From positions 1-6,199 of the forward strand of contig JAFSUE010000308.1 in assembly GCA_017445435.1 (NCBI GenBank): a DNA stretch of 6,199 nucleotides, in the 5' to 3' direction. Numbering within the stretch: the stretch's first letter is position 1; each line of letters opens with the position of its first letter. Position numbers and translations under genes: made by a program. Under the pieces are notes generated by a model. The model made no database searches. It worked only from the letters and a program-made list of their open reading frames with translations, and had not been told where the DNA came from. This document shows, in pieces, positions 1 to 5,551 of the stretch. This stretch comes from Selenomonadaceae bacterium (GTDB lineage Bacteria; Bacillota; Negativicutes; Selenomonadales; Selenomonadaceae).

Positions 1-1
1 A

Positions 2-1288
2 CTAGAAAATGTCTTTTGCTACGATTATTGTTTGATCGCGATTAGGTCCAACAGAAATAATTCCCACGTCAATCTTCGTAACTGCCGCCATACGTTCAAG
101 ATATTTCCGCGCGTTGACTGGCAAATCTTCATACTTTCTGACGTTTGAAATATTAACTTTCCAGCCGTCAAAAGTTTCATAGACAGGCTTAACCTTAGCT
201 AAAATTTTTAAACTGGCGGGAATTTCGTTAATAATTTTGCCGTCGACTTCGTAAGCCACGCACATTTTAATTTCGTCGAAACCGTCAAGAATATCTAGCC
301 GCGTGACTGCCATATAATCGACGCCAGAAATTTGACCAGCATATTTGACGACACAAGCATCAAGCCAACCAGTTCTGCGCGGACGCCCTGTCACTGTACC
401 AAATTCATGACCAGCCGTTCTAAGCTTATCGCCAATTTCATTTAACTGTTCAGTTGGAAATGGACCTTCACCGACGCGCGTACAGTAAGCTTTGACGACG
501 CCAATAATTTTATCAATTTTTTTCGGCGCAACGCCAGCACCAACTGCAACGCCGCCGCTAATTGGATGACTTGCCGTAACGTAAGGGTACGTGCCGTAGT
601 CAATGTCAAGCATTGTCGCCTGTGCACCTTCAAATAAAATTTTCTTGCCCGCGTCAATTTCATCATTCAAAAAGCTAATCGTGTCGCAGACGTACGGCGC
701 AATTCTTTCCGCGTAACCTTCATATTCAGCTAAAATTTCATCGTAGTTAAGCGGCTCGTGATTGTAGGCTTTCTGCAGGATAAAATTTTTTTGGTCTAAA
801 ACTTCACGGCATTTAGCGGCAAATTCTTCACGGTCGATTAAGTCACAAATTCTAATACCGATTCTGTCTGCCTTGTCAATGTAGCATGGACCAATTCCGC
901 GTTTAGTCGTACCGATTTTTTTATCGCCGCGCAGATTTTCATTAAGTTCATCAAAAATTTTGTGCCAAGGCATTACTACGTGAGCGCGATTAGAAATTTT
1001 TATGTTGGACACGTCGACGCCGCGATTTTTTAAAGCGTCAATTTCTTCCAGAAAAACTTGTGGGTCGAAGACGACGCCGTTAGCAATGACGCAGGTTGTA
1101 TCTTTACATAAAATTCCTGACGGCATAAGGCGCAATTTATATTCTTCGCCGTCAAGGCAGACGGTATGTCCAGCGTTGGAACCGCCTTGAAATCTGACTA
1201 CGGTATCAGCCTGCGCGGCAAGGTAATCGACAATTTTGCCTTTGCCTTCGTCGCCCCACTGCGTACCATTTATGACAACTGTTGACAT
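2..1288 (-). CDS. purA: Adenylosuccinate synthetase (complete, 428 aa)
   Basis: The enzyme joins IMP and aspartate using GTP to give adenylosuccinate, the first committed step from IMP to AMP in the cytoplasm. Visible motifs are the P-loop-like QWGDEGKGK at residues 10-18 with the catalytic Asp13, the GGSNAGHT segment with catalytic His41, GTTKRGIGP at 126-134 (IMP site), EGAQATMLDIDYGTYP at about 220-235, GTVTGRPRRTGWLD at 297-310, and SVGPNRDQT near the C-terminus. The length matches the family (about 425-430 aa). The frame stays open for 27 codons upstream, but the ATG at 1288 is chosen because it follows a GGAGGAGGA ribosome site and matches the family's N-terminus. The longer start would begin inside the -35 element of the predicted promoter. 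The TAG stop is at 2-4, so the gene is complete. It appears to be transcribed alone, separated from the upstream gene by a terminator. Identification is secure. Confidence 0.98.
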   Translation of the reverse strand: MSTVVINGTQWGDEGKGKIVDYLAAQADTVVRFQGGSNAGHTVCLDGEEYKLRLMPSGILCKDTTCVIANGVVFDPQVFLEEIDALKNRGVDVSNIKISNRAHVVMPWHKIFDELNENLRGDKKIGTTKRGIGPCYIDKADRIGIRICDLIDREEFAAKCREVLDQKNFILQKAYNHEPLNYDEILAEYEGYAERIAPYVCDTISFLNDEIDAGKKILFEGAQATMLDIDYGTYPYVTASHPISGGVAVGAGVAPKKIDKIIGVVKAYCTRVGEGPFPTEQLNEIGDKLRTAGHEFGTVTGRPRRTGWLDACVVKYAGQISGVDYMAVTRLDILDGFDEIKMCVAYEVDGKIINEIPASLKILAKVKPVYETFDGWKVNISNVRKYEDLPVNARKYLERMAAVTKIDVGIISVGPNRDQTIIVAKDIF

Positions 1289-1300
1289 TTTAAAACTATT

Positions 1301-1309
1301 TCCTCCTCC
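1301..1309 (-). promoter_or_regulatory. purA ribosome binding site
   Basis: Read on the minus strand this is GGAGGAGGA, 12 bases before the ATG at 1288. It fixes the purA start and argues against the in-frame ATG at 1369. Confidence 0.85.
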
Positions 1310-1340
1310 ATAATGTTCTTGGAAAAAATCTTTCGCGTTA

Positions 1341-1369
1341 ATTATCGCATTACCAAAAATTATTTGCAA
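1341..1369 (-). promoter_or_regulatory. Predicted sigma-70-type promoter of purA
   Basis: On the minus strand there is TTGCAA (1364-1369), a 17-base spacer, then GATAAT (1341-1346). The -10 is preceded by TGC, an extended -10 element. Transcription would start near 1334, giving a leader of about 46 bases. No purine-riboswitch-like structure fits in so short a leader. Spacing and -10 quality make this one of the better promoters in the window. Confidence 0.6.
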
Positions 1370-1380
1370 GAAAAATTTAG

Positions 1381-1429
1381 TGAATAGTTAGTAGTTAGTA
1401 GTTAGTAGTGAGTAGTTGGTAATGAATAA
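1381..1429. repeat. Heptanucleotide tandem repeat, array 1
   Basis: Seven consecutive 7-base units on the plus strand: TGAATAG, three perfect TTAGTAG, then degenerating TGAGTAG, TTGGTAA and TGAATAA. The array lies between the purA promoter and the terminator of the upstream gene and runs into the terminator's A/T tract. It has no coding role. Confidence 0.85.
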
Positions 1430-1458
1430 AAAAAAATCCTGAATTTAATTTTCAGGAT
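1428..1458 (-). terminator. Rho-independent terminator of the RTX-like gene
   Basis: An 8-bp perfect stem (ATCCTGAA at 1436-1443 with TTCAGGAT at 1451-1458) has a 7-base loop. On the minus strand it is followed by an uninterrupted run of eight T (1428-1435). It lies 56-86 bases past the stop codon of the minus-strand gene ending at 1514 and insulates purA from it. The plus-strand side lacks a T run, so it works in one direction. Confidence 0.85.
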
Positions 1459-1475
1459 AATTAAATATTGAACTT

Positions 1476-1510
1476 TTAATTCTTAATTCTAAATTCTAAA
1501 TTCTTAATTC
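1476..1510. repeat. Heptanucleotide tandem repeat, array 2
   Basis: Five 7-base units on the plus strand: TTAATTC, TTAATTC, TAAATTC, TAAATTC, TTAATTC. It sits directly downstream of the RTX-like gene's stop codon (TGA at 1514-1516) and before its terminator, so it would be transcribed as that gene's 3' untranslated region. Its unit sequence is unrelated to array 1, but the 7-base period is the same. Confidence 0.85.
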
Positions 1511-1513
1511 AAC

Positions 1514-2962
1514 TCACGCTCCTTGCCATTGCTGGGTACTGCGATTGTAATTGTAACGCGCACCGTTGGAAAGTTGGAAAATGGAAGTGACTTCAGCTGT
1601 ATTGTGGACGTTTAGGAAAGTGCCGCTGTTAAATCCAATCGCTACAACGTCGCCAACAACTTCGGCGGAGGTAATGTCGCTTAAATTCGTGTCGTACAAG
1701 AAAATCACGTCGTGCCCTTCATTCGTATAAATCATGTCGCTACCTTCAAATCTACCTGCGCGGAAAATTTCAGGACCTTGACCGCCTATTAAAGTGTCCG
1801 TCGCTACGCCAACGCCGCCCCATAAAGTGGAAACGCCACTTCCACCAATAATTACATTGGGCTGATCATTACCCATTAACGTATTGTAGCCAGAACTTGC
1901 GCCCGCGTTAATCGTGCTAACGTTCGTGAATTTTTGTCCGCTATCGCCGCCAAGCCAGATATTATGACCGCTACCACTTACCATAATTTGACCAGGTTGG
2001 CTGAAATAATACATATTGACATCGTCGCGATAATTCAAGCTTGTTGACGTATTCTGCGCGATTTTGTAGCGGTAAATATCAGCGCCGTTGCCAGAAAAGA
2101 AAATTGGGTCGTCGTCGTAAGATGCGCCGTCAGGTTGCAGTTGCATATAATTTCCGTCCGACATATTGAAGGTTATGGAGTAAGCGTCACGATTTATACT
2201 GCTATAGTTCACGTTTGACAAAACTACAACGTCTGAATAATTTGTTTCGCCAGTAGCAAATTTTGTTGCAACGTCACGCGAATTGCCTTCGTACCAAAAA
2301 TAATTTCGCCTTGAACTGCCGACTAATGTATTTGAACCGCCGCCAGCTCCCCAAAGAGTTGTTACGCCTTTTCCAGAAATGATTGAGTTTGAACGCGAAT
2401 TGCCAGTAATGAAAAGGTCGTTATCATTGTCGCTATCATCAATCACGCGAACTGTTGCAAAAGCTCCCGACGCATTATTCAGCCAAATATCTTTGTCGTA
2501 CTTACTGCCAACTTTCAACGTTGCGCCGTCCAAGATAAGGCTACGTTCCCTTTCTTCGCGTCTATAATAATCGTCGTCGTAATCATCATCATAATAATAA
2601 TCGTCGTCATCATACCAATAATCATCGTCGTACCAGTAGTCGTCGTAATCGTACAAGCTACCATAACGGCGGCTACTGTAAGGATAGCTATAGTAGTTGC
2701 CGTAATAATTGCCGTAGTTGCCGTAGTAGTCGCTGTAATACGTTCCAGAATTTCCATAATTTCCGTTTCCATAATTTCCGCTGACATAGCTGTCTTGGTA
2801 CCAGCCGTCGTTGTCGTAGTCGTCGTAATAATACCAATCGTCGCTATCGTCGTAGTAATAATAATCGTCGTCATCTTCAACGTAATAGCTGTAGCCGAGT
2901 TCGTTATTATCGCGAACAAGGATTTTTGCGGAATCGTCGCCGCTAAAAATTTTTCCGTCCAT
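1514..2962 (-). CDS. Asp/Tyr/Trp-rich protein with RTX-like modules
   Basis: This 482-aa protein has no function I can name. Residues 1-28 are ordinary. Residues 29-59 form an Asp/Tyr block, residues 60-101 are Gly/Asn/Tyr/Ser-rich, and residues 104-133 contain only Asp (16), Tyr (12) and Trp (2). A charged RREERER segment at 134-140 follows. The rest contains two related modules (about 146-276 and 325-453) with glycine-rich segments such as GGSGVSTLWGG and TLIGGQGPEIF. These resemble degraded hemolysin-type calcium-binding (RTX) repeats with most of the calcium aspartates lost. No N-terminal signal peptide or membrane segment is seen. RTX proteins are usually exported by type I secretion through a C-terminal signal, so an extracellular or surface role is possible but inferred. 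The ATG follows AAGGAGG (2971-2977) by 8 bases. No transporter gene lies nearby. It is probably a single-gene transcript ending at the terminator near 1428. Confidence 0.9.
   Translation of the reverse strand: MDGKIFSGDDSAKILVRDNNELGYSYYVEDDDDYYYYDDSDDWYYYDDYDNDGWYQDSYVSGNYGNGNYGNSGTYYSDYYGNYGNYYGNYYSYPYSSRRYGSLYDYDDYWYDDDYWYDDDDYYYDDDYDDDYYRREERERSLILDGATLKVGSKYDKDIWLNNASGAFATVRVIDDSDNDNDLFITGNSRSNSIISGKGVTTLWGAGGGSNTLVGSSRRNYFWYEGNSRDVATKFATGETNYSDVVVLSNVNYSSINRDAYSITFNMSDGNYMQLQPDGASYDDDPIFFSGNGADIYRYKIAQNTSTSLNYRDDVNMYYFSQPGQIMVSGSGHNIWLGGDSGQKFTNVSTINAGASSGYNTLMGNDQPNVIIGGSGVSTLWGGVGVATDTLIGGQGPEIFRAGRFEGSDMIYTNEGHDVIFLYDTNLSDITSAEVVGDVVAIGFNSGTFLNVHNTAEVTSIFQLSNGARYNYNRSTQQWQGA
2564..2878 (-). 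repeat. Low-complexity coding region (Asp/Tyr triplet tracts)
   Basis: This is the DNA for residues 29-133 of the RTX-like protein. It is made largely of GAT/GAC and TAT/TAC codons in short runs, with GGN-AAT-TAC type codons in the middle part. On the plus strand it reads as runs of ATA, ATC, GTA and GTC triplets. Synonymous codons are mixed, so it is not a perfect microsatellite. This suggests selection on the protein sequence rather than very recent slippage. Confidence 0.85.
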
Positions 2963-3025
2963 ATTTATTTCCTCCTTATGTTAAAAAATTTTTTTATTTC
3001 GTTGTTCATTTTATTTATCGAAATT

Positions 3026-3031
3026 ATTTTA
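3026..3031 (-). promoter_or_regulatory. Possible extended -10 element for the RTX-like gene
   Basis: On the minus strand this reads TAAAAT preceded by TGC, an extended -10. There is no convincing -35 at the right distance. Transcription would start near 3019, about 57 bases before the ATG. The whole spacer is AT-rich, so chance matches are likely. Confidence 0.35.
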
Positions 3032-3061
3032 GCAGAACTTTTATAAAAGAATATTTTTGTA

Positions 3062-3092
3062 GATTAAAACTTGATAAAAAATTTTTTAAGTT
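3062..3092 (-). terminator. Weak AT-only hairpin at the glycosyltransferase stop
   Basis: AACT and TAAAAAA (3068-3081, with a 3-base bulge) pair with TTTTTTA and AGTT (3082-3092). On the minus strand TTTTAAT follows. The stem is nearly all A-T and overlaps the stop codon at 3086-3088. It could be a poor terminator or simply a compositional palindrome, so read-through into the RTX-like gene cannot be excluded. Confidence 0.25.
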
Positions 3093-4243
3093 GCCGTTAA
3101 ATCAATGACGCGGCATTTGTACGCGCCGTAAACGCGGGGAATTTTTTCAGCAGGCTGTCCATAATTTGCCAAAAGTTCATTAACGTATTTCATCACAACT
3201 TCGACGGAAATTTTTTTCATACATTCCAGATTTTCAGCGCCGCTTTTCGGACAAGTATGTTGACCGCAAGGGTGACAAGGTACTGGCGATTGAATTAAAA
3301 CGTCTTTGGCGTCGTAAGGATAAAATCCTGGTACAGGTGACGCGCCAAACATTGTAACGATTGGAATATTTCTCGCAACGCCTATGTTCATTGGACCTGA
3401 ATCCGTCGTCAAGAACAAAACGCATTTATCTAAAAATCCCGCTACAAGCGCTAAGCTAAACTTTCCAGTGAAAATTTTCAGCAGGGAATTATTTTTTTCC
3501 GCCATTTTGTCAACGCAGTTTGTAACAATTTCTTCGTCCATAGTTCCGCCGAGAAATGCTACACCGTAACCGCGCCTTATAAGTTCGTCCGCGCAGGTTG
3601 CAAAATAATCGTCAAGCCAGCGTTTAGTATTCCAGCTTGCACCGATATTAAACGCTACAACTTTTGTATTGGCGGGGAAACTGTCATTAAAAATTTTTTC
3701 AGCGGCAAGTTTATTTTCGTCGCTAATCCACATTTCCAATCCGCCGTCATCAAATTCAGTAATGCCGACGGCTTCGCGCAGTACGTCGAAATGCGATTTA
3801 ACTTGATGTTGCGAACCTGGCACGTATTTAGTCTTCAAGCCATGTTTAATGTGACGAGCGATTGAAGGATTTAACATAGTCTTTGTGAAAAAGATTGAAA
3901 AGAATGGCTTTGAGTAGCCGACAATCTTTTTAGCGCCACTGAACGCCGCCAATGCAGACGCCCTTTCATTGCGATGAAGATTTATCACGAGGTCAAATTT
4001 TTTCGCGCGAATTTTGAAAATAAATTTGGCGAAGTTGATTAAATTGTCGTCGACGCCTTTTTTGTCAATCAAAATACATTCGTCAATATGTTTGTTGAGT
4101 TGTACAAGGTCAGCAAGTTTTTTATCGGCAAGTAAGGCGATATGTGCGGCAGGAAAATTTTTCCGCAACGTCCGCAAAGTTGGCGTGATTAACATTAAGT
4201 CGCCAAGATGCATTAAATTTATAACTAAAATTTTTTCGTACAT
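3086..4243 (-). CDS. Glycosyltransferase family 9 (heptosyltransferase-like), 385 aa
   Basis: GT9 enzymes transfer heptose or a related sugar from a nucleotide donor onto the LPS core at the inner face of the cytoplasmic membrane. Seen here are the N-terminal acceptor-side motif INLMHLGDLMLITP with Asp15 in the position of the proposed catalytic base, and DLVINLHRNERAS at 84-96. NIGASWNTKRW at 199-209 carries the donor-phosphate-binding Lys207, and TTDSGPMNIGVA at 279-290 is followed by MFGASP. A Cys cluster (C323, C326, C331, C341-Met) is of the kind seen near the C-terminus of many WaaF-like proteins. The family's usual DSGPMH carries Asn instead of His at 286. The start at 4243 is chosen by family alignment. 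The frame runs open another 48 codons to 4387, but that extension overlaps the lpxC ribosome site. The ribosome site for 4243 is weak, with AAAGGA lying about 17 bases upstream. The exact acceptor is unknown. It diverges from lpxC. Confidence 0.9.
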   Translation of the reverse strand: MYEKILVINLMHLGDLMLITPTLRTLRKNFPAAHIALLADKKLADLVQLNKHIDECILIDKKGVDDNLINFAKFIFKIRAKKFDLVINLHRNERASALAAFSGAKKIVGYSKPFFSIFFTKTMLNPSIARHIKHGLKTKYVPGSQHQVKSHFDVLREAVGITEFDDGGLEMWISDENKLAAEKIFNDSFPANTKVVAFNIGASWNTKRWLDDYFATCADELIRRGYGVAFLGGTMDEEIVTNCVDKMAEKNNSLLKIFTGKFSLALVAGFLDKCVLFLTTDSGPMNIGVARNIPIVTMFGASPVPGFYPYDAKDVLIQSPVPCHPCGQHTCPKSGAENLECMKKISVEVVMKYVNELLANYGQPAEKIPRVYGAYKCRVIDLTAT

Positions 4244-4302
4244 AATTTGTAGACAAACCGTCCTTTGAAAATTTTTGTGGGCAATAAAAATTTTTCTGCG
4301 CG

Positions 4303-4331
4303 TCGACGATAAAATAATTTTGTTGTATAAT
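4303..4331 (+). promoter_or_regulatory. Predicted lpxC promoter
   Basis: TCGACG (4303-4308, 4 of 6 to the -35 consensus), a 17-base spacer, then a perfect TATAAT (4326-4331). Transcription would begin near 4338, leaving a leader of about 54 bases before the TTG start. The -35 lies in the 8-bp palindrome CGTCGACG (4301-4308). Confidence 0.6.
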
Positions 4332-4332
4332 A
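4327..4332 (-). promoter_or_regulatory. Possible opposing -10 for the glycosyltransferase gene
   Basis: The minus strand reads TATTAT preceded by TGA (extended -10), offset by one base from the plus-strand TATAAT of lpxC. Transcription would start near 4320, about 77 bases before the ATG at 4243. No good -35 is seen on this strand. Confidence 0.4.
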
Positions 4333-4378
4333 TCACAAATGAAAAATTAAAAGCTAGATATTGAAAAACAGATTTAAT

Positions 4379-4384
4379 AGGAGG
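4379..4384 (+). promoter_or_regulatory. lpxC ribosome binding site, supports TTG start
   Basis: AGGAGG lies 7 bases before the TTG at 4392. No in-frame ATG or GTG lies at a suitable distance, so this site decides the unusual start codon. Confidence 0.85.
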
Positions 4385-4391
4385 CATAATT

Positions 4392-5222
4392 TTGCAAAGA
4401 CAAAGAACTTTGAAAAGTTCGGTTGAAAAAATCGGCGTTGGGTTGCACTCTGGCGTAAAAGTTCGATTGCGTCTTAAACCTGCGGAAGTTGACAGCGGAA
4501 TAATTTTCGTGCGAACAGATTTAGACGGTACGCCGAAAATTCACGCGACGGCAGATAATGTGACATCGACTTTACGCGCTACGACGATTGAGGAAGGCGG
4601 CGTAAAAGTTTTTACGATTGAACACCTTATGAGTGCATTAAATGCTTGCGGGATTGACAACTGCGAAATTGAACTTGACGCCGAAGAACCGCCCGTACTT
4701 GGTGGCAATTCGATAGATTTTTTTGAAATGATTCAATCAGCTGGAATTGTTGAACAGGAAAAGGCGCGGCGTGAAATTCATTTGGAAAAAATTTATCGCG
4801 TTGATTCGGACGACGGCAAAAAATTTATACTCGCGTTGCCTTACAATGGATTTCGCGTAAGTTTCACGTCAATTAATCCTCACCCCATGATTGGCATTCA
4901 GTACGGCGATTTTGAAATTACTGAAGAAATTTATAAAACTGAAATTGCACCTGCGCGGACTATTGCTTACGAAAAAGAAATTGAGGCGCTTAGAAATATG
5001 GGCTTGGGACTTGGCGGCACGATTGAAAATGTTATAGTCTACAACGACGAAGGCTGGCTGAATCCGCTGAATTATTTTGATGAACTTGTACGACACAAAA
5101 TTTTAGACGTTATCGGCGATATGCGGTTAGCTGGAATTTTTAATTGCCATATAATCGCGTCGGCATCTGGTCACGCGCTGAATACTAAACTTGCTAAAAA
5201 AATTTACAACGACCATAAATAA
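4392..5222 (+). CDS. lpxC: UDP-3-O-acyl-N-acetylglucosamine deacetylase (TTG start), 276 aa
   Basis: This zinc hydrolase removes the acetyl group from UDP-3-O-acyl-GlcNAc, the first irreversible step of lipid A synthesis, in the cytoplasm. All signature parts are present. TIEHLMSAL carries the general base Glu77 and zinc ligand His78. VRHKILDVIGDM carries zinc ligands His235 and Asp239. SGHALNTKL carries the catalytic His261. APARTIAYEKEIEALRNMG and the following LGGTIENVIV match the second domain's conserved loop. The length is at the short end of the family but nothing is missing. Translation starts at TTG behind a strong AGGAGG. In most bacteria with LPS, lpxC sits next to other envelope or cell-division genes. 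Here it is a single-gene transcript, divergent from a GT9 gene and closed by a terminator. Its presence is the main evidence that the host has an outer membrane. Confidence 0.98.
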   Translation: MQRQRTLKSSVEKIGVGLHSGVKVRLRLKPAEVDSGIIFVRTDLDGTPKIHATADNVTSTLRATTIEEGGVKVFTIEHLMSALNACGIDNCEIELDAEEPPVLGGNSIDFFEMIQSAGIVEQEKARREIHLEKIYRVDSDDGKKFILALPYNGFRVSFTSINPHPMIGIQYGDFEITEEIYKTEIAPARTIAYEKEIEALRNMGLGLGGTIENVIVYNDEGWLNPLNYFDELVRHKILDVIGDMRLAGIFNCHIIASASGHALNTKLAKKIYNDHK

Positions 5223-5228
5223 AATTTA

Positions 5229-5276
5229 AAAGCTGAACTGAAAAATAATTTTATGTACAGTTCAGCTTTATTTTTT
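5229..5276. terminator. Bidirectional rho-independent terminator between convergent genes
   Basis: A perfect 12-bp stem (AAAGCTGAACTG at 5229-5240 with CAGTTCAGCTTT at 5258-5269) has a 17-base AT-rich loop. On the plus strand ATTTTTT follows and ends lpxC transcription. On the minus strand TTAAATTTTATTT follows, a weaker U-rich tail that would serve the membrane-protein gene. That gene's own TAA stop (5268-5270) overlaps the end of the stem. Confidence 0.9.
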
Positions 5277-5501
5277 GCGGAAGAAATTTTTTGCCGCAGA
5301 TTTTATCCAGCTACTGTGCCAGACAACGTGCAAAATTATTCCTATCGCCATAATGTAGCCTGAATAAATATGAACTTGCCGTATGATATAGCGCATTTCC
5401 CAGCCGCCTGGTACAAGGTGAAAATCCATTACAATCCCCGTAACAATGCAAGTCATTCCGCAGATTAAAAGTACTATGTCAAGCAAAAAATTTTTCTTCA
5501 T
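5268..5501 (-). CDS. Small DUF4405-type membrane protein (putative b-type cytochrome), 77 aa
   Basis: Two hydrophobic helices are visible, about residues 5-25 and 44-62, separated by a short polar loop with PGGW. Four histidines (H28, H44, H58, H62) are arranged as MDFH, VHIYSGY and LHVVWH. The LDxxLL...TG first helix and the xHxxxGY...LHxxxH second helix fit the DUF4405 family, described as flavinylation-associated cytochrome domains. In that family, His residues near the helix ends are thought to bind heme in the cytoplasmic membrane. The redox role is therefore inferred. An upstream in-frame ATG at 5561 exists, but the start at 5501 has GAGGGA (5509-5514) seven bases before it and begins MKKNFLLD, a normal membrane-insertion start. 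No flavin-binding partner gene lies in the window. The gene is convergent with lpxC and divergent from glgC. Confidence 0.75.
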   Translation of the reverse strand: MKKNFLLDIVLLICGMTCIVTGIVMDFHLVPGGWEMRYIIRQVHIYSGYIMAIGIILHVVWHSSWIKSAAKNFFRKK

Positions 5502-5508
5502 AAAAACT

Positions 5509-5514
5509 TCCCTC
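5509..5514 (-). promoter_or_regulatory. Ribosome binding site of the DUF4405-type gene
   Basis: The minus strand reads GAGGGA, 7 bases before the ATG at 5501. It favours the 77-aa form over the longer 97-aa reading that would start at 5561. Confidence 0.65.
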
Positions 5515-5551
5515 GCTATCTTCAACAAAACTGCATAAAAAATTTTAGTGG

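Noticed and set aside
1289..1340. Possible purine riboswitch or PurR-type operator ahead of purA
   Set aside because: The leader is only about 46 bases, too short for a purine aptamer, and no paired purine-box-like sequence was found.
1289..1369. N-terminal extension of PurA by 27 residues
   Set aside because: It matches nothing in the family, starts inside the predicted -35, and lies upstream of a strong ribosome site that serves the shorter start.
2564..2878. Repeat region considered as a CRISPR-like or mobile-element repeat
   Set aside because: The units are single codons in frame with a long protein. There are no spacers of constant length, terminal inverted repeats or target duplications.
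2515..2919. Minus-strand 134-residue Thr/Ile/Met-rich frame overlapping the RTX-like gene
   Set aside because: It is an out-of-frame reading of the same triplet tracts. The real frame has AAGGAGG and a recognisable C-terminal module pattern.
2795..3046. Plus-strand open frame encoding a very Val/Ile-rich, membrane-like peptide
   Set aside because: It is the antisense shadow of the GAY/TAY codon tracts in the RTX-like gene, which read as GTA/GTC/ATA/ATC on the other strand. It has no ribosome site and its composition follows directly from the repeat.
4014..4268. Plus-strand 84-residue frame opposite the glycosyltransferase
   Set aside because: Antisense shadow with no ribosome site, overlapping conserved GT9 coding sequence.
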